In this document: in pieces, positions 5,787-12,100 of the stretch
How positions within the stretch are numbered: the first letter of the stretch is position 1
Layout of the letters: each line of letters opens with the position of its first letter
IMG/VR virus record: IMGVR_UViG_3300023301_000154
Span: 1-20,183 of that record
Length of the DNA stretch: 20,183 nt
Source: a virus
Reading direction: 5' to 3' (one strand)
Notes under the pieces: model-generated
Told to the model about the DNA's origin: nothing
The model's input: only the letters and a program-made list of their open reading frames with translations
The model's database searches: none
Program-made: the position numbers and the translations under genes

Positions 5787-5999
5787 AATAGTGTGTAGAA
5801 CCTTACGAGTTTTATTGAACTGAAACTGACAATAAACTAAGTGATGGTAACACTGAGAGACTCAAACTACGCATACTCAAACAAAAACATCCTGAGACAA
5901 GCCTAGTAACCAACATGGCGGGTTAAGAGGGATTGAGAGTATTGCAATACCAGAGTAGGGGTGAGACGTTCATTGGCTTGTAAGGCTCTGCACATTATT
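5787..5999 (+). ncRNA. Structured RNA 2, tandem partner of RNA 1
   Basis: AATAGTGTGTAGAACC (5787-5802) pairs with GGCTCTGCACATTATT (5984-5999), 16 positions with two G-U pairs and one mismatch. The stem sequences are nearly those of RNA 1, so the two elements look like diverged tandem copies of one closing helix. Inside are AGTTTTATTG/CAATAAACT (5808-5838, one bulge), AGTG-ATGGTAA-CACT (5840-5854), and a longer-range helix ACAAGCC/GGCTTGT (5897-5903 with 5975-5981). That helix encloses TAACC/GGTTA (5907-5925) and the palindrome GTATTGCAATAC (5939-5950). No known RNA class was recognised. No terminator follows; the transcript probably continues into the gene at 6016 or is processed. Confidence 0.65.
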
Positions 6000-6015
6000 A
6001 AATTTTAAAAACATT

Positions 6016-6390
6016 ATGAGAAAAATCGAAGCCAAGAAGAACACAATACTGAATCAGTACCTAAAAGAAAAAAAGTGGTACATATATTACGAGCTGAAAC
6101 AAACCAATATGGAGTCGTTTCAGTTTGCAAAAATTGAAGCAGGACAAGACGAAGGTTTACCAGCTCTTGAGAAATCCGGATTAGTCGTGAAATTCTCAGA
6201 CGAGATTAGTAGACAAAAACCATGTGACGGTGTATCAATCCCTCCACTTCCTTCCTATCTAGTTATAAAATTTAAAAAAGAATTTTGTTTCATAAGATAC
6301 AAGGAGATAGAGAAGTTAAGGAACCAGGGAGTTATATCAATCACAAAAGAAAAAGCAAAAGAGTTATCAGAAAAAATAATAATACTATAA
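6016..6390 (+). CDS. Possible PD-(D/E)xK Holliday-junction-resolvase-like nuclease
   Basis: The 124-residue protein starts with a helix, then WYIYYELKQT with a candidate ExK pair (E26, K28). It continues with a conserved-looking segment SFQFAKIEAGQ, LVVKFSDEISRQKPCDG (D71), and PPLPSYLVIKF. This order of an E-x-K strand, a Gln/Glu-rich helix and later strands resembles small phage resolvase-like nucleases of the restriction-endonuclease fold, which cut branched DNA during replication and packaging. The assignment rests on pattern resemblance and position in the replication block. A different nuclease-fold function is possible. It begins 17 bases after RNA 2 and its stop overlaps the next start (TAATG). 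Confidence 0.5.
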   Translation: MRKIEAKKNTILNQYLKEKKWYIYYELKQTNMESFQFAKIEAGQDEGLPALEKSGLVVKFSDEISRQKPCDGVSIPPLPSYLVIKFKKEFCFIRYKEIEKLRNQGVISITKEKAKELSEKIIIL

Positions 6391-6542
6391 TGAAGAAAAA
6401 AGCTACAGCTATGCCAAGAATGAACTCCAGAGTCCGGGTGGACCAACAGAAGTTCATAAGAACATTGGCAAAAAAAGACAAAAAAACGCACGGAGAACTC
6501 ATAAGGGAAATTATTGATTACTATATTAAAAATAAAAAATAA
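6390..6542 (+). CDS. Ribbon-helix-helix DNA-binding protein, 50 aa
   Basis: I start at the ATG overlapping the previous stop, giving 50 residues. The sequence NSRVRVDQQKFIRTLAKKDKKTHGELIREIIDYYI has the layout of a MetJ/Arc/CopG ribbon-helix-helix domain: a short beta strand with alternating polar residues (SRVRV), a helix, a turn with THGE, and a second amphipathic helix. Such proteins bind as dimers and usually repress promoters. A basic head (MKKKATAMPRM) precedes the domain. Possible targets in this window are the repeated promoter elements at 911-952 and 5564-5598, but this is inference. In-frame Mets at residues 8 and 11 are alternative starts. Confidence 0.7.
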   Translation: MKKKATAMPRMNSRVRVDQQKFIRTLAKKDKKTHGELIREIIDYYIKNKK

Positions 6543-6544
6543 TT

Positions 6545-6871
6545 ATGGAAAAAGAATTAGAAGAATACGCATTGTTAGATTCTCAAGAAAAAGAAATTGC
6601 TTCAAAAAAAGCACTATTGAGAACTAAGATTACAGAGGACCTTGTTGCAAAAGGAGAGAAGGGTGCAGTCACACCATTTGGAAGGTTTTCAATCTCTGAA
6701 CTTAAAACTTGGACTTACACAAAAGCCTTTGCGGTTAAAGAAAAGGCCTTTAAAGCTTCAATTAAGGAATTATCAGATGAGGTAAAAGCATTGAAGGCTA
6801 CTGAAGAAAGTACCGGAGATGCGACATTTGAATCAAGACCTTCATTATCATTTTCAGCAATTAAAATATAA
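6545..6871 (+). CDS. Phage coiled-coil protein of unknown function, 108 aa
   Basis: The protein is highly charged and starts with long helices (MEKELEEYALLDSQEKEIASKKALLR). A central segment, KGAVTPFGRFSISELKTWTYT, is followed by a second helical stretch (AFAVKEKAFKASIKELSDEVKALKA) and a short beta tail SRPSLSFSAIKI. A helix-hairpin-helix-like coiled coil with a KTWTYT motif and a strand at the end is a layout I associate with uncharacterised phage proteins in replication clusters. No enzymatic motif is visible. It begins two bases after the preceding stop. Confidence 0.7.
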   Translation: MEKELEEYALLDSQEKEIASKKALLRTKITEDLVAKGEKGAVTPFGRFSISELKTWTYTKAFAVKEKAFKASIKELSDEVKALKATEESTGDATFESRPSLSFSAIKI

Positions 6872-6875
6872 AACT

Positions 6876-7016
6876 ATGAAATTCAAAACAACAAAACAAT
6901 TAATGAAGGAGGTAGAGGATAAACCAGTATTTTGGCTAGTGTGGTCAATTATATGGAGATTGTACTTAGTCGTATTTGTACTCGGATTTGTTTACGGAAT
7001 TTTATTAACAGTTTAA
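6876..7016 (+). CDS. Small membrane protein, 46 aa
   Basis: I start at the ATG at 6876, four bases after the upstream stop. The result is a basic, soluble head (MKFKTTKQLMKEVEDK) and one long hydrophobic segment from about residue 18 to 44 rich in Trp and Val (FWLVWSIIWRLYLVVFVLGF). One membrane span with the N-terminus inside is likely. A holin-like or exclusion role is possible, but no lysis enzyme is adjacent, so I assign none. Confidence 0.6.
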   Translation: MKFKTTKQLMKEVEDKPVFWLVWSIIWRLYLVVFVLGFVYGILLTV

Positions 7017-7028
7017 TCTTAAAATAAT

Positions 7029-7604
7029 ATGACAAAGAAAAAAGTAACAAAGAAAAAAGAAGTAGTTAAAAAAGAAGTAGCTAAAAAAGCAAAAGCAAAA
7101 AAAACAGTAGTTAAAAAAGCAATAGTACCGGAAATGATTAGTTACTCAATTAGAATGACTATCCCAACAGGGCAATATGCAAATGTTATACCTGAGATAG
7201 TTGTTAAAGCTGGAACTCCTGACGAGGCTCACGCATATATCGCTCCTCACATGAATAAACTGTGGAAGGAATACTATATGGTTAGCGATAGAAAAGATTC
7301 AGTAGTTGAAAAACCTAAAGCAAAAACAGTAGTTGTCCCGGTAGCTAAACCAACACCAGTAGTTACTCCTGCGGCTAAACCAGCAGCAGCAGTCGTTCCA
7401 GATATGCCGATGCAAGAAGAGTCACCAGTTAGTGATGTCGCTCTTGTAAAAGCAACTCAAGCGATTCAGTCTTGTTTGTCTGAAGCTGCACTTGATTTAA
7501 TTATTAGACAAATTGCTGTGTCAACAAAATTAACTGACGAGCATAAGACAAGTCTTCTTCCTATTATTGAGGAAACTTCACTAAAACTAAATGTCAAAGA
7601 ATAA
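7029..7604 (+). CDS. Lys-rich-tailed protein of unknown function
   Basis: The 191-residue protein has three parts. Residues 1-35 are almost only Lys, Val, Ala and Thr (KKKVTKKKEVVKKEVAKK), like the tails of histone H1-like bacterial proteins, and would bind nucleic acid without sequence preference. Residues about 36-90 form a compact alpha/beta domain (ISYSIRMTIPTGQYANVIPEIVV, then a helix HAYIAPHMNKLWKEYY). A Pro/Ala/Val linker (about 98-130) leads to a C-terminal helical segment. It lies between DNA-processing genes. A DNA-compaction or recombination-accessory role is plausible but unproven. The last 14 bases overlap the nuclease gene. Confidence 0.6.
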   Translation: MTKKKVTKKKEVVKKEVAKKAKAKKTVVKKAIVPEMISYSIRMTIPTGQYANVIPEIVVKAGTPDEAHAYIAPHMNKLWKEYYMVSDRKDSVVEKPKAKTVVVPVAKPTPVVTPAAKPAAAVVPDMPMQEESPVSDVALVKATQAIQSCLSEAALDLIIRQIAVSTKLTDEHKTSLLPIIEETSLKLNVKE

Positions 7605-8283
7605 TTTAATTTTACCTAAGCCCCATTTATCTTGGTCCCAGATGACCTGTTGGGAAAGTAACCCTGTGAGATATCGCAGGGAATACTTCGAAGCAGGGAA
7701 AAAACTGGATACAAAGTACCTAAGATTCGGTAAAGGATTCGCAGAGGTAGTTGAAGACCTATCCAGGAATCCAGAACTGTTTGATGATGCTAAATGGGTT
7801 AAAGACAAGTTAGGGTTTGATATAGAGTCCGAAGAGTTTCTAGATTTCAAAAGTAACCTGGTTATATACGACAGCCCAGAGTACGAGATTAGAACTGTAG
7901 TTAAAGGAGTACCAATTCTTTCGTACATTGATAGTTACAACTCTATAGATAATGTATTCAGGGAATACAAAACAGGTAAGATACCTTGGACAAAAGTTAA
8001 AGTAATAAAACACGGACAATTAGTTTTCTATGCGACTGCGTTAAAATATAGTGTAGGGCAGATTCCCGAGTATTGTCATTTAGATTGGATTGAAACAAAG
8101 GAATACAAACCAGAGAAAAAAGATTTCTGGAGAGAAGATGGTAAAAAATTGAGATTTACAGGTAAAATAAAAGAGTTTGAAAGACAATTTGACGAACGAG
8201 AGATTGAAAAAATGGAAAAAAGAATCGTCAAAGCGGCTACAGAAATATCGAAAGCTTATCAGGAGTTTATTAAAGAAATATAA
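7591..8283 (+). CDS. RecB/Cas4-like PD-(D/E)xK exonuclease
   Basis: The 230-residue protein opens with LSWSQMTCWESNP, the N-terminal signature of RecB-family nucleases in which a short helix follows LS-S. An FGKGFAEVVED helix is next. The catalytic core is visible: ILSYIDSY gives D114, NVFREYKTG gives E125 and K127, and HGQLVFYATAL supplies the Q143-x-x-x-Y147-A motif typical of this family. Such enzymes degrade or resect DNA ends. In phages they serve recombination or host DNA breakdown. I see no cluster of four Cys, so it lacks the iron-sulphur site of Cas4 and AddB. The start overlaps the upstream gene by 14 bases, and the alternative reading frame confirms tight packing. Confidence 0.85.
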   Translation: MSKNNLILPKPHLSWSQMTCWESNPVRYRREYFEAGKKLDTKYLRFGKGFAEVVEDLSRNPELFDDAKWVKDKLGFDIESEEFLDFKSNLVIYDSPEYEIRTVVKGVPILSYIDSYNSIDNVFREYKTGKIPWTKVKVIKHGQLVFYATALKYSVGQIPEYCHLDWIETKEYKPEKKDFWREDGKKLRFTGKIKEFERQFDEREIEKMEKRIVKAATEISKAYQEFIKEI

Positions 8284-8288
8284 AAACT

Positions 8289-8516
8289 ATGAAAAAATTA
8301 TTTAATTTTAAAGGTGACAGCCAATTAGAAAGAATAACTCTTGCTTTAGAAGTGATAGCTAATTCTTCAGAAGAAATTGTTAGTAAGTTGGATATTTTAG
8401 GCATTAACCAAGATTGTGTGCTTCCAAGAGGGCACCGAGCAGGGGTGGAAATATTATGTTCAATTGAAGAAGCCATTAACAACATAACACTAACTTTGCC
8501 AAGAACAGAGGAATAA
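8289..8516 (+). CDS. Hypothetical protein, 75 aa
   Basis: A small acidic protein, probably two helices (SQLERITLALEVIANSSEEIVSKLDIL and VEILCSIEEAINNITLTL) joined by a loop containing VLPRGHRAG. Nothing points to a known family. It starts five bases after the nuclease stop with the AT-rich leader ATATAAAAACT and no Shine-Dalgarno sequence. Confidence 0.55.
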   Translation: MKKLFNFKGDSQLERITLALEVIANSSEEIVSKLDILGINQDCVLPRGHRAGVEILCSIEEAINNITLTLPRTEE

Positions 8517-8544
8517 ATTTAAAAATAATAAAACTAATAAAAAT

Positions 8545-8775
8545 ATGACACAAGAAGAAATACAAAAATCAACTCAAAATAAATTACAAAAAATAGAAGT
8601 TCTGCTAAAACAACTTCAAATGGTTCCTTCTGCAAAACAACGATTAAGTCAGGAAGGTTACTTGGAAAACATTGTTTTGTTTACTGATATTGAAAAATAT
8701 GCAGTAGAAGAAAATGTCGCACCTGAAAAATTACCAGTAAAAGATAACGGGGAAGACCCAAAAAATGATGCTTAA
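8545..8775 (+). CDS. Hypothetical protein, 76 aa
   Basis: A charged, largely helical small protein (TQEEIQKSTQNKLQKIEVLLKQLQ) with an acidic C-terminus ending NGEDPKNDA. The leader AATAAAAAT carries no Shine-Dalgarno sequence. The end overlaps the next gene by 11 bases, which suggests coupled translation. I recognise no family. Confidence 0.55.
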   Translation: MTQEEIQKSTQNKLQKIEVLLKQLQMVPSAKQRLSQEGYLENIVLFTDIEKYAVEENVAPEKLPVKDNGEDPKNDA

Positions 8776-8983
8776 ATTACCTTTCTACAAAGAAGACTCA
8801 ATTAAACTTGCTCTAGAGTTTGGAGTTACTCTTTCAGAGACCGCAGAATCTGTAGATAGGGAACTTACTTCAGAAATTGTAGAGAGAGCTGAGAAAATAT
8901 TCATAAACGAGATGAAGACTAACGGATATGAAAAAACAGCGATGAATTTTGTACCACTAATCCTTGCTTCTTTAGAAGTTTAG
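8765..8983 (+). CDS. Hypothetical protein, 72 aa
   Basis: The last gene of the rightward block. It begins with two adjacent ATG codons (8765 and 8768), either of which could be used. The protein appears all-helical (DSIKLALEFGVTLSETAESVD, then a helix ERAEKIFINEMKTNGYEK) and ends LILASLEV. No family recognised. Its 3' end contains the -35 box of the small-RNA promoter described at 8964-8992. Confidence 0.55.
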   Translation: MMLKLPFYKEDSIKLALEFGVTLSETAESVDRELTSEIVERAEKIFINEMKTNGYEKTAMNFVPLILASLEV

Positions 8984-8992
8984 TCTTATAAT
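8964..8992 (+). promoter_or_regulatory. Promoter at the end of the rightward block
   Basis: TTGCTT (8964-8969), exactly 17 bases, then a perfect TATAAT (8987-8992). Transcription would start near 8999-9000 and run only to the terminator at 9160, so it can only make a short RNA. The -35 is a partial match. Confidence 0.5.
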
Positions 8993-8995
8993 TGT

Positions 8996-9160
8996 ATAGG
9001 AGGTTGCTTATAGTATCGAGAAGACTTAATTTGAACCTTTCGGAGCATCGGGGGTAAGGGCTTTGTCCAGACGACCTATCAGTTTCACTCAAAAAATAAA
9101 CACTCTAGTTTCAAAGCAAGTACAAAAAATGTTAACTTGGCGAGACTCAGTGTTTTTTTT
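8996..9160 (+). ncRNA. Candidate small RNA between the convergent blocks
   Basis: This 160-base stretch lies between a promoter and a terminator and has no credible protein gene. ATAGG (8996-9000) can pair with CCTAT (9075-9079). Inside, AGGTT (9001-9005) pairs with AACCT (9034-9038) and GGGC/GTCC (9058-9068) forms a small hairpin. It contains AGGAGG (8999-9004) with no start codon at a usable distance. I do not recognise the RNA. It may instead be only the 3' end of the upstream operon mRNA. Confidence 0.4.
9099..9160. terminator. Bidirectional intrinsic terminator at the convergent junction
   Basis: AACACT (9099-9104), GTTTC (9108-9112) and CAAGT (9117-9121) pair in register with ACTTG (9135-9139), GAGAC (9142-9146) and AGTGTT (9149-9154), making a long, slightly interrupted hairpin. 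On the + strand eight T residues follow (9153-9160). On the - strand the complement of AAAAAATAAA (9091-9100) supplies a U-rich tail. It can stop both blocks. Confidence 0.8.
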
Positions 9161-9162
9161 AT

Positions 9163-12100
9163 TTATATAGTAGTAAAACGACTTGTTGTTTTTGATTTTG
9201 ATTTAGAAGATTTTCCTTTTTTCTTATTGTCCTGCTCTTTTCTATATTGTTTTGCTTCTGGTAGGTTGTATTTTCCAAACAGAGTTCCACGAATATAGTT
9301 AGAAGTAGATTTTTCAACATTGTATTTTTTTCTTCCGCTTTTTGTTCTTGAGGCTCCTTCATTAACTTCATTAAACCCTTGAACACTTCTTTTTATTTGA
9401 GCTCCGGCGGGGACCACGTTTGTTAAGAATGAGCTACCAACTGATGATAGTCTTCCCTCGGCATCAAGTTTATTTCCATAATCATCTTTACCTATAATAC
9501 CTTCCTGAATAATACTATCTATCAAGTCATAGATAGGTGGTTTTCCTAGCGTAACAAAAGGGAATGTGTCCAAAGTTTTCATACCAAATACTTTACCTAT
9601 TGTACTGAATAGTATCGCTGAACTAAGAATGTACCTTGCTAATTTAGCCCATTCTTTATCACCAACCTGACTACCAATTCTTTCTATTTGTTTTAATGTG
9701 AATGTCTGGAACTGGAATGCTGTTTTCATTACATCACTACTTAATAATAAAGGAGTATCTAGTGACCCGAACATAAACTGTGTTGTTTCAGCTACATATT
9801 TTCCATATTTTTTAGCATCTGCTTCAGTAGTTTCGTATCCTGATTCTTTTGTATATTGACGATTTAGAGACTTATTGACATCTTTAACGCTTACTTTACC
9901 ATCTAAAAATTTCTGTTTGGCACCATAATAAGCTGCACCACGGTTAATATGCTCAGTAACATTCATGTTGGCGTATAATATTTTATCGGCTTGCTCTGCA
10001 AATCTTTTTACAGCACTGTATGTTTGGTTGTCAGCAAAAGAGTTAAGTAGAACACCTTGGTCTCTAAGCTCTTGTCCAGCTCCTTTTTTACTGATAGCAC
10101 TGTATCCTACAAGTGTATACGCTGCTCCAATTTCTGAAAATGTGTTTACACCCTGAGTAAGGTTTTTAGCCATAGTAATAGCAGACCCTGCGATTACAGA
10201 CCTTGATTTCATTTTTCTTAATGCTGACGTAGCACTTCTTACCGGTCGTGGTCCACCAATAACTCTTCCGAACATTTTTACCGCTAGTGGGTGATGTGTG
10301 ATTTTATTGATTGAATTATCAACTAAAGTATCATTAGCATGAGGTCGCATGTTTACTACTCCGACAAGCTTTTCAACGTAGGTTTTTTCTTCTGGTGTTT
10401 TTAGTTTCTTTGCACCATTTTGCATAGCTTTTAGTGCTGGGTCTAAATGAACTTTTCTATTTGCTCTTCGTAAGTATAACTCAAGAGCTGTCCAAGTATC
10501 TTTTAGATACCCTTCTGCACCAAGTCTTTTTAGTAAATATTTATTGTAGACCTCACCAGGTTGTTTATTTCGAATCATTAAACCGATGTCATCAGGAAGT
10601 CCTTTTGAGTCTTTAGTAAAAATGTGAGAGATGTAATCACTAATTCTAGCCTCCTTGCTTAAACCAAGTCTGTCAGCCCATGTTTCTAAATATCCTTTTA
10701 TTTGTCCAGCCACATCAAGTTCCTGTGCTGTTAGTTCCGTTTTTTTATCACCATCTAGCCAGTTGAAAATTTTCTTATTACTTTCTTTACTGGGTACTGT
10801 ATTCATCCATCCTCTAATTTTTGCTTCAATAACAAAGTCTTCTTGCTGTCTTGCAAAATCAGCATCTTTTAACATATCGTATTCAGTTCTTAATCCCATT
10901 TTAGTTAGAACACGCACTGGAGATTGGGATATTGAAAATATACCTAGCCTTCCCTTGGGTGGAACTCTTGACGGTTTATTAGCTTTGAATAATGTAGTTT
11001 CTTCAACGACTGGTTCTCTTCCACCTTCGAATAGACCCTGTGTTTCGGGGTATTGTGATGGGTCAAAGTTTCCTTCAACTCCTTGGAATAAACTAGGTGT
11101 AGCAGCTTGTTCTACAGGAGCTTGTTCTACAGGAGCTTGTTCTCCTGGTTTATTTAACATCTCTTGCAATTCCTTCCTGAAGCTCGGAGGCTCTTTTCCT
11201 GCAAATTCAGACAGTGGAGTTTCTTTACTTCCGCTTAAAATCTTTTCATACAAAGGTCTTAGTTTTTCTACAGCAGCATCATTCTTCCTATTTACTAATC
11301 TTTTTAGACCAGCGAAGAATTTTTTAGATACTCTTTTTAGCATTGGTTCCATTTGAGCTGATGAAACTTTATTCTGATATATATATTCAGCAAAACTTTC
11401 AGCGAAGAACTCCGCCGCATCTTGTGTGTAATAATCTAAATCAGACTTGTCTCCTTCGTGAAATCCACCCTTAAATATTCGCTTGTTAGCTTCGGACTTT
11501 GCCCCTCCTTGTTCTTTAAAGATTTTATCAGAGATAGCCCTTTCTTCTTGAGTTAGAATCATGTAATATCCAGCGTGGCCTACTTCGTGAACAAATACTT
11601 TCCCAGGACTTCTATCCTTGTTCAGCATGTTAGTAAGACCTCTACTCATCTTTAATTTAGACTTTTTAATATCATATTCACCCTGAGCATTAGGATTCGA
11701 ACGTTGAAAAAATCCTGGTGTACGAGTCATACTAGCATCTTGCTTGAATGTCATTCCTCGCAAAAACGTATCATCCATATCTTCAAATATTGTTTTTAGA
11801 ATCGGAGCATCCTCGGGAAAAATTGTTTTATCCCTTTCCATGCTATCAATAAAGTCAGACATTTTCTTATACCCTTCTGTTGATTTGTTTGTTTTTTCGC
11901 TGTTGGTTTGAATATACTCTTCTTCTGTAGGTAAAGTATCAGCAACACTATCAATAGCTTTTATGGCACCCTCAGCATCTTTTTTCTTTAGAAGTTCAAT
12001 TGAATTAGCTTTATCCTGTCCACCTTGTTCCTGAATAGTCTCTGATGCTTTTTGGAATTGAGTTACGAATTCATTTCTAGTTACTTCTGCTCCCTGTTTA

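Noticed and set aside
5635-5999. Permuted tmRNA or group I intron
   Set aside because: I find no tag ORF and no GGATTCGACG-like tmRNA start. The P7/P3 core words of group I introns are not convincing, and the flanking genes are intact.
8999-9022. Small ORF after AGGAGG at the convergent junction
   Set aside because: Only TTG with no spacing or ATA would be available as start, and the frame is 16-17 codons.
10655-11356. Long + strand ORF of 233 codons opposite the giant protein
   Set aside because: It is rich in Ser/Leu/Cys low-quality sequence, lies entirely antisense to a protein with clear motifs, and has no leader or neighbours.
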